A DNA stretch of 64,000 nucleotides from Scandinavium manionii (GTDB taxonomy: Bacteria > Pseudomonadota > Gammaproteobacteria > Enterobacterales > Enterobacteriaceae), in the NCBI RefSeq assembly GCF_024764775.1, contig NZ_JALIGC010000030.1, positions 57,918 through 121,917 on the forward strand, given 5' to 3'. Within the stretch, counting starts at the first letter, position 1. Each line of letters starts with the position of its first letter. Shown here piece by piece: positions 8,589 through 17,289 of this stretch. Made by a program: the position numbers and the translations under genes. The notes beneath the pieces were generated by a model. That model was not told the DNA's origin. It saw only the letters and a list, made by a program, of their open reading frames with translations, and did no database searches.

Positions 8589-8699
8589 ATGATTCCCTTT
8601 TCCCTTTTTAACGCCTCCGGCCTGCTGCGGCTGGCTTTGGCTCTGGTTGTACTGGCCATGCTGTGGCTGGCGACCTGCTGGGCGGTGGCACTCCCATGA
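8589..8699 (+). CDS. 36-residue membrane microprotein at the head of the zinc operon
   Basis: An unrecognised small ORF. It starts ATG 8589, encodes MIPFSLFNASGLLRLALALV followed by a further 16 residues ending CWAVALP, and stops at TGA 8699. Residues about 11-34 form one long hydrophobic helix, so a single-pass inner-membrane protein is predicted. Its stop overlaps the ATG of the ATPase gene (ATGA at 8696-8699), the arrangement expected for translational coupling, and it is the first reading frame after the Zur box. No convincing Shine-Dalgarno is visible (GGTTGGCG precedes). It could be a real microprotein of the transporter or merely a leader that couples translation. Confidence 0.55.
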   Translation: MIPFSLFNASGLLRLALALVVLAMLWLATCWAVALP

Positions 8700-9373
8700 T
8701 TGAACTCGACCATCTGGTGGCGGGTTACGATCGCCTGGCTATTACCCCCACGCTCTGCGGCACGATTGAGACCGGTTCGCTGACGGCGATCGTCGGTGTT
8801 AACGGCTGCGGTAAATCCACATTATTGAAAACGCTGGCGGGATTTATTCCTCCGGTCAGCGGGAAGCTGCGCTGGCATGGACCGCGCCCGGTGATTGGCT
8901 GGCTGGCACAGCGTCACGCGCTGGAATCGCAATTTCCGTTGAGCGTCTATGACGTGGTGAGCCAGGGCGCATGGCCGCGCGTTTCGCTGTTTCGCGGTCT
9001 CAATGCTGAAATGCGCCGCAGAATTGCCTCGGCACTGGAAAGGGTAGGGCTCTCATCGCTTGGTACGTCGCCCATTGAAGCGCTTTCCGGCGGCCAGTTT
9101 CAGCGGATGCTGTTCGCAAGAGTGCTGGTTCAGCAGGCGCCGCTGGTGATGCTGGATGAACCGTTCACCGGAATCGATGAAGCAACCAGCCAGGTGCTCA
9201 TGGAGCTGATTCTTGAAATGCATCGCGAAGGGCAAACCGTGCTCGCCGTGCTGCACGACAATCTCCGCGTGGCCCGTCACTTTCCGGAAACACTGTTGCT
9301 GGAATCACAGCACGCTCGCTGGGGTAACACGCCCACCATTCTGGCGGCCTTCGACCACGAGAGGCGAGCATGA
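8696..9373 (+). CDS. Zinc ABC transporter, ATP-binding subunit (ZnuC-like)
   Basis: Cytoplasmic ATPase of 225 residues powering metal import. Walker A GVNGCGKST (about 35-43), signature LSGGQFQR and Walker B LVMLDEPFTG are all present, followed by the switch histidine in LAVLHDN. The family is the manganese/zinc/iron group of ABC ATPases. The upstream frame is open to 8663, but ATG 8696 (MIELDHLVAGYDRL) overlaps the microprotein stop and fits the family start. The gene overlaps the permease gene by 4 bp. The Zur box makes zinc the likely substrate. E. coli has no transporter at this locus, so this is probably a second system beside ZnuABC. Confidence 0.88.
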   Translation: MIELDHLVAGYDRLAITPTLCGTIETGSLTAIVGVNGCGKSTLLKTLAGFIPPVSGKLRWHGPRPVIGWLAQRHALESQFPLSVYDVVSQGAWPRVSLFRGLNAEMRRRIASALERVGLSSLGTSPIEALSGGQFQRMLFARVLVQQAPLVMLDEPFTGIDEATSQVLMELILEMHREGQTVLAVLHDNLRVARHFPETLLLESQHARWGNTPTILAAFDHERRA

Positions 9374-10230
9374 TCTGGCACACCTTCTTTCAGCCTTTTA
9401 TCGAATTTGGCTTTATGCGTCGCGCGCTGGTTGTGTGCCTGGCGCTGTCGGTCAGTACCACGATGCTCGGCGTTTTCCTCTTACTGCGCCGGATGAGCCT
9501 GATGGGCGATGCGCTGTCTCACGCGATTTTACCCGGCGTCGCGGTGGGGTATCTGCTGAGCGGAATGTCGCTGCTGGCGATGACTATCGGTGGGTTTATT
9601 GCCGGGATTGCTGTCGCGCTGGTTGCCGGTTGGGTCAGTCGCCGCACGCCGCTAAAGGAGGATGCCAGCTTTGCCGGATTCTACCTCGGCTCGCTGGCGC
9701 TGGGCGTCACCCTCGTGTCCCTGCGCGGCTCTAGCGTAGATCTACTGCATCTACTGTTTGGTTCGATTCTGGCGGTCGACAACGATGCGGCGCTGTTTGT
9801 CTCCGGCGTAGCCAGCCTGACACTGGTGGTCATGGCGTTGCTTTATCGCGGGCTGGTCAGTGAGGCCTTTGACAGCGCGTGGCTGGAAGTCAATGACCGC
9901 CGTTTGCCGCCGCTGTTGCACGGGCTGTTTCTGGCGCTGCTGGTTATCAACCTGGTGGCGGGCTTTCAGGTGCTCGGCACGCTGATGGCGGTCGGTGTCA
10001 TGATGCTACCCGCCATCGCCGCGCGCTGCTGGGCGCAAACCCTGCCCGGTATTTTACTGTTCGCGGCGGTCAGCGGCGCGTTCTGCGCCTGGCTCGGCTT
10101 AAGCCTGTCGTGGTCGGCCAATTTACCTGCAGGGCCGTCAATCGTGCTGACCGCCAGCGGACTGTTTTTCATTTCGATATTTTTTGGCACGCGCAGCCGG
10201 CTGGCTTTCAGCCTGCGAGCGCTTTTTTAA
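9370..10230 (+). CDS. Zinc ABC transporter, permease (ZnuB-like, ABC-3 family)
   Basis: Integral membrane protein of 286 residues with about eight hydrophobic segments. It has the GDALSHAILPGVAVGYLL stretch typical of ABC-3 metal permeases, which forms part of the coupling and translocation path. It overlaps the ATPase gene (ATGA) and is followed after 11 bp by the binding protein, so all components are in one operon. Confidence 0.9.
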   Translation: MIWHTFFQPFIEFGFMRRALVVCLALSVSTTMLGVFLLLRRMSLMGDALSHAILPGVAVGYLLSGMSLLAMTIGGFIAGIAVALVAGWVSRRTPLKEDASFAGFYLGSLALGVTLVSLRGSSVDLLHLLFGSILAVDNDAALFVSGVASLTLVVMALLYRGLVSEAFDSAWLEVNDRRLPPLLHGLFLALLVINLVAGFQVLGTLMAVGVMMLPAIAARCWAQTLPGILLFAAVSGAFCAWLGLSLSWSANLPAGPSIVLTASGLFFISIFFGTRSRLAFSLRALF

Positions 10231-10241
10231 CGCAAGGGGAA

Positions 10242-11123
10242 ATGATGAAAAGAACGGGATTGATTCTGGCGCTTGCGCTGGGGGCGCTTTCGCAGGGCGC
10301 AATGGCGAAAACGCTGAACGTGGTGACGAGCTTTTCAGTGCTCGGCGACATGGTTCAGCAGGTTGGGGGTGAGCACGTCCACGTCGATACGCTGGTCGGG
10401 CCGGATGGCGATCCGCACACCTTCGAGCCTTCGCCCAAAGACAGTGTGCTGTTGAGCAAGGCCGACGTGGTGGTGGTCAACGGTCTTGGGCTTGAAGGCT
10501 GGCTGGACAGGCTGGTGAAGGCGTCAGGGTTTAAAGGCAAGCTGGTCGTGGCGTCGGAAGGGGTGAAAACGCAAACGCTGGATGAAGACGGTAAAACCGT
10601 GACTGACCCACATGCGTGGAACAGTGCGGCCAACGGGGCGCTGTATGCACAAAATATTCTGGCGGGGCTGGTGAAAGCGGACCCGCAGGATGAAGCCGCT
10701 CTCAATGCCAGCGGGCAGAAATACATCGCTCAGTTGCAGGAAGTTGACGGTTGGGCGAAGGCTCGTTTCAACGCTATTCCACTCGCAAAGCGTAAAGTGC
10801 TGACCAGTCACGACGCGTTTGGTTATTTCGGTCGGGCTTACGGTGTGACGTTCATGGCGCCTCAGGGGCTGTCGTCAGAAAGTGAAGCCAGCGCGGCACA
10901 GGTTGGCGCGCTCATCAATCAGATTAAAGCCGATGGCGTGCATACCTGGTTTATGGAGAACCAGCTCGATCCGCGTCTGGTAAAACAAATTGCGACGGCA
11001 ACCGGTGCACAGCCTGGCGGCGAACTCTATCCTGAGGCGCTGTCGAAACCAGGCGGTGTCGCTGACAGCTACGTCAAAATGCTGCGTCATAATGTGGAAT
11101 CTCTCGCCAATAGTATGAAGTAA
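10242..11123 (+). CDS. Zinc ABC transporter, periplasmic binding protein without His-rich loop
   Basis: Cluster A-I metal-binding protein, 293 residues from ATG 10242 (an adjacent ATG at 10245 gives 292); AAGGGG is the ribosome-binding site. A signal peptide ends near AMA-KTLNVV. Metal-ligand histidines are visible in DPHTFEP, DPHAWN and TSHDAFGYFG, with a late acidic ligand expected near the C terminus. Unlike ZnuA there is no His/Asp-rich loop: the segment between the first two ligand motifs has none. This resembles AztC- or SitA-type proteins; the Zur box favours zinc over manganese. A terminator follows. Confidence 0.88.
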   Translation: MMKRTGLILALALGALSQGAMAKTLNVVTSFSVLGDMVQQVGGEHVHVDTLVGPDGDPHTFEPSPKDSVLLSKADVVVVNGLGLEGWLDRLVKASGFKGKLVVASEGVKTQTLDEDGKTVTDPHAWNSAANGALYAQNILAGLVKADPQDEAALNASGQKYIAQLQEVDGWAKARFNAIPLAKRKVLTSHDAFGYFGRAYGVTFMAPQGLSSESEASAAQVGALINQIKADGVHTWFMENQLDPRLVKQIATATGAQPGGELYPEALSKPGGVADSYVKMLRHNVESLANSMK

Positions 11124-11131
11124 TTCTGATA

Positions 11132-11166
11132 AGCGCTCCGGTAGCCCGGGGCGCTGCACGATTTTT
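11132..11166 (+). terminator. Intrinsic terminator of the zinc operon
   Basis: Ten-pair stem AGCGCTCCGG / CCGGGGCGCT (one T-G pair) with a short loop, followed by GCACG and TTTTT at 11162-11166. Confidence 0.7.
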
Positions 11167-11260
11167 CTGAAGCGTCCTCGTAAAATTGTCACCTCATCTC
11201 CCTCCTGCGAAAGAAAATGGTATCTTGTTGAACATCTTTTTCAGGCGGCGAGCGATGATG

Positions 11261-11758
11261 ATGACCGACAGTGAATTGATGGCCTTCAGCGAAGAAGTTG
11301 GACTGGCGCTGAAGGCGCAGGGGGCGACCGTCACCACGGCGGAATCCTGCACCGGGGGCTGGATTGCCAAAGTTCTGACCGATATATCGGGCAGTTCAGC
11401 CTGGTTTGAACGGGGGTTTGTCACCTACAGCAACGAAGCGAAATCCCAGATGATTGGCGTGCGCGAAGAGACATTATTGAACCATGGTGCGGTCAGTGAA
11501 CCGGTGGTGGTCGAAATGGCGATTGGTGCACTGCGCGCGGCACGCGCCACCTATGCGCTCTCCGTGAGCGGCATCGCCGGGCCCGATGGTGGCAGCAAAG
11601 AAAAGCCTGTTGGCACGGTATGGTTTGGCCTGGCCTGTGCGAATGGACAAGGCTTTACTTACCAGGAATGCTTCGCAGGAGACCGCGAAGCCGTGCGCCG
11701 TCAGGCTACGGCTTATGCCTTGCAACTGCTGTGGCAACAATTTCTACAAAACACTTGA
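11261..11758 (+). CDS. pncC: Nicotinamide-nucleotide amidase PncC
   Basis: Deamidates nicotinamide mononucleotide to nicotinate mononucleotide in pyridine nucleotide salvage. The 165 residues match E. coli PncC (YgaD, CinA C-terminal family) throughout, with TTAESCTGGW and the SGIAGPDGG loop. The frame is open back to 11186, and three ATGs stand in a row; ATG 11261 (MTDSELMAFSEEVG) matches the known start. It lies just upstream of recA, ending in the recA -35 region. Confidence 0.95.
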   Translation: MTDSELMAFSEEVGLALKAQGATVTTAESCTGGWIAKVLTDISGSSAWFERGFVTYSNEAKSQMIGVREETLLNHGAVSEPVVVEMAIGALRAARATYALSVSGIAGPDGGSKEKPVGTVWFGLACANGQGFTYQECFAGDREAVRRQATAYALQLLWQQFLQNT

Positions 11759-11782
11759 TACTGTATGACCATACAGTATAAT
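11755..11782 (+). promoter_or_regulatory. recA promoter with LexA (SOS) box
   Basis: -35 TTGATA (11755-11760), 16-bp spacer, -10 TATAAT (11777-11782). The LexA operator TACTGTATGACCATACAGTA (11759-11778) fills the spacer and touches both elements, so LexA binding excludes polymerase. The architecture is the same as at E. coli recA. Confidence 0.95.
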
Positions 11783-11831
11783 TGCCTCAACGAAACAGAA
11801 TTTACGCGGTAACACCCGGACAGGAGCAATA

Positions 11832-12890
11832 ATGGCTATCGACGAAAACAAACAGAAAGCGTTGGCGGCAGCACTCGGCCAGATCGAAAAACAATTCGGT
11901 AAAGGCTCTATCATGCGCCTGGGTGAAGACCGTTCCATGGACGTGGAAACCATCTCCACCGGCTCGCTTTCTCTGGATATCGCTCTGGGGGCTGGCGGCC
12001 TGCCGATGGGTCGTATTGTTGAAATTTACGGACCAGAATCTTCCGGTAAAACCACGCTGACCCTGCAGGTCGTTGCTGCAGCACAGCGTGAAGGCAAAAC
12101 CTGTGCGTTTATCGATGCGGAGCACGCGCTGGACCCGGTCTATGCACGCAAACTGGGTGTCGATATCGACAACCTGCTGTGTTCTCAGCCGGACACCGGT
12201 GAGCAGGCGCTGGAAATCTGTGACGCGCTGGCCCGTTCTGGTGCGGTTGATGTCATCATCGTCGACTCCGTTGCGGCGCTGACGCCGAAAGCGGAAATCG
12301 AAGGTGAAATCGGTGACTCTCACATGGGTCTCGCGGCACGTATGATGAGCCAGGCGATGCGTAAGCTGGCCGGTAACCTGAAGCAGTCCAACACGCTGCT
12401 TATCTTCATCAACCAGATCCGTATGAAAATCGGTGTGATGTTCGGTAACCCGGAAACCACCACCGGCGGTAACGCACTGAAATTCTATGCTTCTGTACGT
12501 CTTGATATCCGTCGCATCGGCGCGGTGAAAGATGGCGATAACGTAATCGGCAGCGAAACCCGCGTGAAAGTCGTGAAAAACAAAATCGCGGCACCGTTCA
12601 AACAGGCTGAATTCCAGATCCTCTACGGTGAAGGCATTAACTTCTTTGGCGAGATCGTTGACCTCGGCGTGAAAGAGAAGCTGATCGAGAAAGCGGGCGC
12701 ATGGTATAGCTACAACGGCGACAAAATTGGTCAGGGTAAAGCGAACGCTATCTCCTGGCTGAAAGAGAACCCGGTTGCGGCGAAAGAAATCGAGAAGAAA
12801 GTACGCGAGCTGCTGCTGAGCAATCAGGATGACAAGCCGGCTTTCACCGTTGATGACAACAGCGTTGAAGAAACCAAAGAAGATTTCTGA
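11832..12890 (+). CDS. recA: Recombinase RecA
   Basis: Strand-exchange ATPase and LexA co-protease, 352 residues. Walker A GPESSGKT (about 67-74), Walker B VIIVDSVAAL, the L2-region NPETTTGGNALKFYASVRLD and an acidic C-terminal tail are present. The start AIDENKQKALAAAL is the E. coli one. SOS-inducible from the LexA-controlled promoter; a terminator separates it from recX, with readthrough expected to give low recX expression. Confidence 0.98.
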   Translation: MAIDENKQKALAAALGQIEKQFGKGSIMRLGEDRSMDVETISTGSLSLDIALGAGGLPMGRIVEIYGPESSGKTTLTLQVVAAAQREGKTCAFIDAEHALDPVYARKLGVDIDNLLCSQPDTGEQALEICDALARSGAVDVIIVDSVAALTPKAEIEGEIGDSHMGLAARMMSQAMRKLAGNLKQSNTLLIFINQIRMKIGVMFGNPETTTGGNALKFYASVRLDIRRIGAVKDGDNVIGSETRVKVVKNKIAAPFKQAEFQILYGEGINFFGEIVDLGVKEKLIEKAGAWYSYNGDKIGQGKANAISWLKENPVAAKEIEKKVRELLLSNQDDKPAFTVDDNSVEETKEDF

Positions 12891-12899
12891 TTTATCCTA

Positions 12900-12955
12900 A
12901 ATAATGCGAGTTACAGGCACGCCACGGCAGCCACAACTTGAAGTATGACGGGTAT
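12900..12955. repeat. Dispersed palindromic repeat, internally deleted copy
   Basis: The ends AATGCGAGTTACAGGC and CACAACTTGAAGTATGACGG match the two ends of the about 126-bp element found at 32809-32935 and 39659-39784. The centre is missing, leaving about 56 bp between recA and its terminator. Confidence 0.65.
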
Positions 12956-12970
12956 CACTGTTGAAATGAT

Positions 12971-12995
12971 AAAGGGCTGCTGATGCGGCCCTTTT
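12971..12995 (+). terminator. recA terminator / recA-recX attenuating hairpin
   Basis: Stem AAAGGGCTGC / GCGGCCCTTT with loop TGAT, then T-rich sequence (12992-12995 and beyond). In E. coli, readthrough of the hairpin at this position supplies recX mRNA. Confidence 0.8.
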
Positions 12996-13039
12996 GCTTT
13001 TTCATCCCGCTCAAATTTTGCAGTTATTAAGGGCCAGAT

Positions 13040-13540
13040 ATGACTGAAAGCTCACCGCGTCGTTCCGCTTATGCCCGTCTGCTGGACAGGGCGATTCGCA
13101 TCCTGGCAATGCGCGATCACAGTGAAAAAGAGCTACGGCGAAAGCTGGTGGCGCCAGTGCTGACCAAAAAGGGGCCGGAACCCATCGACGCACCGCCGGA
13201 AGAGGTGGATAAGGTCGTTGCCTGGTGTATAGAAAGCAACTATCTGGATGATGCACGCTTCACCCGACAGTTCATCGCCAGCCGTGGTCGCAAGGGTTAT
13301 GGTCCGGCGCGCATTCGCCAGGAATTGAACCAAAAAGGCATTGGCCGAACGGATATCGATCAGGCCATGTATGAGTGTGAAATTGACTGGATGGAACTTG
13401 CCCGTGAGCAGGCGCAGCGAAAATACGGTGAACCTCTTCCCACTGTTTTTGCCGAAAAAGTGAAGGTGCAGAGATTTCTACTTAACCGGGGTTATCTTAT
13501 GGAAGATATCCAGCAAATTTGGCGAAATTTTGCCGACTGA
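13040..13540 (+). CDS. recX: RecA modulator RecX
   Basis: Binds RecA filaments and inhibits recombinase and co-protease activity. The 166 residues are helical repeats with the pattern RAIRILAMRDHSEKELRRKL, YLDDARFTRQFI and GPARIRQELNQKGI typical of RecX. It lies 149 bp after recA, in the usual order recA-recX-alaS. The length is the E. coli one. Confidence 0.95.
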   Translation: MTESSPRRSAYARLLDRAIRILAMRDHSEKELRRKLVAPVLTKKGPEPIDAPPEEVDKVVAWCIESNYLDDARFTRQFIASRGRKGYGPARIRQELNQKGIGRTDIDQAMYECEIDWMELAREQAQRKYGEPLPTVFAEKVKVQRFLLNRGYLMEDIQQIWRNFAD

Positions 13541-13671
13541 GTCACTCGGTATTTTACTTCCCTCCCAAGAAAACTTATCTTATTCCCACTTTTTCCGCCA
13601 GGTCGCCTGACTGTGTAAAAACTGTTCAGTTGCGGCCTGCAACAATCCGTTAGCGTGATTCCAGGATAATT

Positions 13672-16299
13672 ATGAGCAAGAGCACCGCTGAGATCCGTCA
13701 GGCGTTTCTCGACTTTTTCCATAGCAAGGGACATCAGGTAGTTGCTAGCAGCTCCCTGGTGCCAAACAACGACCCGACTCTGCTGTTTACCAACGCCGGG
13801 ATGAACCAGTTCAAGGACGTGTTCCTTGGTCTCGACAAGCGTAATTATTCCCGCGCGACTACTTCGCAGCGCTGCGTACGTGCGGGCGGTAAGCACAACG
13901 ATCTGGAAAACGTCGGTTACACTGCGCGTCACCATACTTTCTTTGAAATGCTGGGCAACTTCAGCTTCGGCGACTACTTCAAACATGATGCTATCCAGTA
14001 CGCCTGGGAGCTGCTGACCGGTGAGAACTGGTTTGCGCTGCCAAAAGAGCGTCTGTGGGTCACCGTGTATGAAACCGATGACGAAGCATTCGACATCTGG
14101 GCCAACGAAGTGGGCGTTCCGCGTGAACGTATTATCCGTATCGGCGACAACAAAGGTGCGCCGTATGCCTCAGATAACTTCTGGCAGATGGGTGACACCG
14201 GTCCGTGTGGTCCGTGTACCGAAATCTTCTTCGATCACGGCGATCACATTTGGGGCGGCCCTCCGGGAAGTCCGGAAGAAGACGGCGACCGTTACATTGA
14301 GATCTGGAACATCGTCTTCATGCAGTTCAACCGTCAGGCCGATGGCACGATGGAACCACTGCCGAAGCCGTCTGTTGATACCGGTATGGGCCTGGAACGT
14401 ATCGCGGCTGTGCTGCAGCACGTGAACTCCAACTATGACATTGACCTGTTCCGCACCCTGATTCAGTCCGTGGCGAAAGAGACCGGTGCGACTGATCTCA
14501 GCAACAAATCTCTGCGCGTGATCGCGGACCACATTCGTTCATGTGCGTTCCTGATTACCGATGGCGTTATCCCGTCGAATGAAAACCGTGGCTACGTGCT
14601 GCGACGTATCATTCGTCGCGCTGTTCGTCACGGTAACATGCTTGGTGCAAAAGAGAGCTTCTTCTGGAAACTGGTTGGCCCGTTGGTCGGTGTGATGGGT
14701 TCTGCAGGCGAAGAACTGAAGCAGCAGCAGGCTCAGGTTGAGCAGGTGCTGAAAACCGAAGAAGAGCAGTTTGCCCGTACGCTTGAGCGTGGTCTGGCTC
14801 TACTGGACGAAGAATTGTCGAAGCTGAAAGGCGATACGCTGGATGGCGAAACCGCTTTCCGTCTGTATGACACCTACGGCTTCCCGGTTGACCTGACGGC
14901 GGACGTTTGCCGTGAGCGTAACCTCAAAGTTGATGAAGCAGGCTTCGAAGCCGCAATGGAAGAGCAGCGCCGTCGTGCGCGTGAATCCAGCGGTTTTGGC
15001 GCAGACTACAACGCGATGATCCGCGTTGACGGCGCTTCTGAATTTAAAGGTTACGACCATCTGGAGCTGAACGCGAAAGTGACCGCGCTGTTCGTAGACG
15101 GTAAAGCCGTTGACGCTATCGCTGCGGGTCAGAATGCGGTTGTCGTTCTGGACCAGACGCCATTCTATGCAGAATCTGGCGGCCAGGTCGGTGATAAAGG
15201 CGAACTGAAAGGCGCAGGCTGTGCCTTCAGCGTCAGCGACACGCAGAAATACGGCCAGGCCATTGGTCATCTCGGCACGCTCAACAGCGGTTCCCTGAAA
15301 GTGGGCGACGCGGTACAGGCTGACGTGGATGAAGCTCGCCGGGCTCGTATTCTGCTGAACCACTCCGCGACGCACCTGATGCACGCGGCGCTGCGCCAGG
15401 TGCTCGGCACCCACGTTGCGCAGAAAGGTTCCCTGGTGAATGACAAAGCGCTGCGCTTTGACTTCTCACATTCCGAAGCCATGAAACCGGAAGAGATCCG
15501 CGCGGTAGAGGACCTGGTTAATGCCCAGATCCGTCGCAACCTGCCTATCGAAACCAACGTCATGGAACTGGAAGACGCGAAAGCGAAAGGCGCAATGGCG
15601 CTGTTCGGCGAGAAATATGATGAGCGGGTGCGCGTCCTCAGCATGGGTGATTTCTCTACCGAGTTGTGCGGCGGTACACATGCTAAACGTACTGGCGATA
15701 TCGGCCTGTTCCGTATCACTTCTGAATCCGGTACTGCGGCAGGCGTGCGTCGTATCGAAGCGGTGACCGGTGAAGGTGCGATTGCCACTCTGCATGCGCA
15801 GAGCGATGTGCTTGACGATGTAGCGCATTTGGTTAAAGGCGACAGCCATAACCTGACTGAAAAGGTCCGTTCTGTCCTTGAACGCACCCGTCAGCTGGAA
15901 AAAGAGCTGCAGCAACTGAAAGAGCTGGCTGCCGCGCAGGAGAGTGCAAACCTCTCCAGCAAAGCTGAAGAAATCAATGGCGTGAAACTGCTGGTGAGTG
16001 AACTTACTGGCGTTGAACCGAAGATGCTGCGTACTATGGTCGACGATCTGAAGAACCAGTTGGGTTCTACAATTGTGGTACTGGCTACGGTCGCAGACGA
16101 TAAGGTTTCTCTGATTGCGGGAGTCTCTAAGGATGTGACTGACCGTGTGAAGGCAGGGGAACTGATTGGTATGGTCGCTCAGCAGGTGGGCGGCAAAGGG
16201 GGCGGTCGTCCTGATATGGCGCAAGCCGGTGGTACGGATGCAGCGGCTCTCCCGGCCGCACTGGCCAGCGTAAAAGACTGGGTCAGCGCAAAACTGTAA
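13672..16299 (+). CDS. alaS: Alanine-tRNA ligase
   Basis: Class II aminoacyl-tRNA synthetase of 875 residues (E. coli 876) charging tRNA-Ala. Order of domains: catalytic core with class II motif 2 around TTSQRCVRAGGKHNDLENVG (about 63-82), tRNA-recognition domain, editing domain with the HSATHLMHAAL zinc motif (about 564) and CGGTHAKRTGDIG (about 665), and the C-Ala oligomerisation domain ending KDWVSAKL. AlaS represses its own promoter in E. coli; nothing in the 130-bp leader was matched to that. Confidence 0.97.
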   Translation: MSKSTAEIRQAFLDFFHSKGHQVVASSSLVPNNDPTLLFTNAGMNQFKDVFLGLDKRNYSRATTSQRCVRAGGKHNDLENVGYTARHHTFFEMLGNFSFGDYFKHDAIQYAWELLTGENWFALPKERLWVTVYETDDEAFDIWANEVGVPRERIIRIGDNKGAPYASDNFWQMGDTGPCGPCTEIFFDHGDHIWGGPPGSPEEDGDRYIEIWNIVFMQFNRQADGTMEPLPKPSVDTGMGLERIAAVLQHVNSNYDIDLFRTLIQSVAKETGATDLSNKSLRVIADHIRSCAFLITDGVIPSNENRGYVLRRIIRRAVRHGNMLGAKESFFWKLVGPLVGVMGSAGEELKQQQAQVEQVLKTEEEQFARTLERGLALLDEELSKLKGDTLDGETAFRLYDTYGFPVDLTADVCRERNLKVDEAGFEAAMEEQRRRARESSGFGADYNAMIRVDGASEFKGYDHLELNAKVTALFVDGKAVDAIAAGQNAVVVLDQTPFYAESGGQVGDKGELKGAGCAFSVSDTQKYGQAIGHLGTLNSGSLKVGDAVQADVDEARRARILLNHSATHLMHAALRQVLGTHVAQKGSLVNDKALRFDFSHSEAMKPEEIRAVEDLVNAQIRRNLPIETNVMELEDAKAKGAMALFGEKYDERVRVLSMGDFSTELCGGTHAKRTGDIGLFRITSESGTAAGVRRIEAVTGEGAIATLHAQSDVLDDVAHLVKGDSHNLTEKVRSVLERTRQLEKELQQLKELAAAQESANLSSKAEEINGVKLLVSELTGVEPKMLRTMVDDLKNQLGSTIVVLATVADDKVSLIAGVSKDVTDRVKAGELIGMVAQQVGGKGGGRPDMAQAGGTDAAALPAALASVKDWVSAKL

Positions 16300-16538
16300 T
16301 AACAATAAACGCGGCGGGCGCTTTAACCATGCGGTTTTAGCGCCTTGCAATAGCAAGACTGACAACGATAAAGTCAGGTTGAAATTGTGTAAATCGGCTA
16401 AACTTACGTTTAACAGAATGTAATGCCGTGACTGCTTACACGTTTACGTGTTTGTCATCGCTTACTTTTTGGCGTTATGTGATGGATAATGCCGGGATAC
16501 AAGAGACCCGACTCTTTTAATCTTTCAAGGAGCAAAGA

Positions 16539-16724
16539 ATGCTGATTCTGACTCGTCGAGTTGGTGAAACCCTCATGATTGGAGATGAGGTCACCGTGAC
16601 AGTTTTAGGGGTGAAGGGCAACCAGGTACGCATCGGCGTAAACGCCCCTAAAGAAGTCTCTGTCCATCGTGAAGAGATCTACCAGCGTATCCAGGCTGAA
16701 AAATCACAGCAGTCCAGTTACTAA
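16539..16724 (+). CDS. csrA: Carbon storage regulator CsrA
   Basis: RNA-binding global regulator of 61 residues, starting [20 protein letters not shown]. It acts as a homodimer on GGA motifs in mRNA leaders and is sequestered by CsrB/C-type sRNAs. Its own ribosome-binding site sits in CAAGGAGCAAAGAATG, which includes a GGA, as in E. coli where CsrA represses itself. It lies 239 bp downstream of alaS; that leader probably contains several promoters. Confidence 0.97.
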
Positions 16725-17049
16725 TATTCCCGCGTCTCACTGCCCGGTGAGACGCAACCTCTCGCTTTCTCCGTTTTTCCGCTTCGTTTTTCGTTTTTGC
16801 CCTGAATCCATCACCTGTTTTTTGCTGAAAGCCCTTGCTGCCCGTCTGATATTCATCGGGTTATCGCTGACTCTTTGTGTTGATTAATCGCTCTTTTTGC
16901 CGTTTTTGCAGGCTAATTGAACGGGAAGTGTGCAAACAATAAAAGGTCTGGAAAAATTGTTTGACTTATAAGTCCCAGAAAGTAATATGTGCGCCACGCA
17001 GCGACGATGAGCTCTAACGAGTTATTCGAAGCACTCGTAAGAGGCGTAT
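16725..17049. other. csrA-tRNA interval with one strong hairpin
   Basis: No gene seen. A perfect 9-bp stem GCGTCTCAC / GTGAGACGC (16732-16755, loop TGCCCG) follows csrA and probably marks its mRNA end, although no T-run follows. The tRNA promoter is presumably in 16960-17045: TTGACT (16959-16964), 15-16 bp, then AATATG-like sequence. Confidence 0.5.
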
Positions 17050-17142
17050 GGTGAGGTGGCCGAGAGGCTGAAGGCGCTCCCCTGCTAAGGGAGTATGCGG
17101 TCAAAAGCTGCATCCGGGGTTCGAATCCCCGCCTCACCGCCA
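17050..17142 (+). tRNA. serV: tRNA-Ser (GCT)
   Basis: 93 nt including encoded CCA. Class II tRNA with a long variable arm, anticodon GCT in CTGCTAA, T-loop GGTTCGAATCC and acceptor ends GGTGAGG / CCTCACC. Identical in arrangement to E. coli serV, the first gene of the serV-argV cluster. Confidence 0.97.
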
Positions 17143-17145
17143 TTT

Positions 17146-17222
17146 GCATCCGTAGCTCAGCTGGATAGAGTACTCGGCTACGAACCGAGCGGTCGGAGGT
17201 TCGAATCCTCCCGGATGCACCA
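17146..17222 (+). tRNA. tRNA-Arg (ACG), copy 1
   Basis: 77 nt with encoded CCA; acceptor GCATCCG / CGGATGC, anticodon ACG in CTACGAA, T-arm GAGGTTCGAATCCTC. It starts 3 bp after tRNA-Ser, so both are processed from one precursor. E. coli has four copies here; this window has two. Confidence 0.97.
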
Positions 17223-17289
17223 TATTTTCCTGACCGTCAGTGATGACGGTATGCCAGAGAAACTCTCATTCTCAGTGGTGCAGGGAAAA

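Noticed and set aside
13974..16365. Long antisense frames across alaS
   Set aside because: They are GC-skew shadows of a real, highly conserved gene.
16959..17049. A specific promoter for the tRNA cluster
   Set aside because: A TTGACT is visible but no -10 could be placed with confidence, so no separate feature was made.
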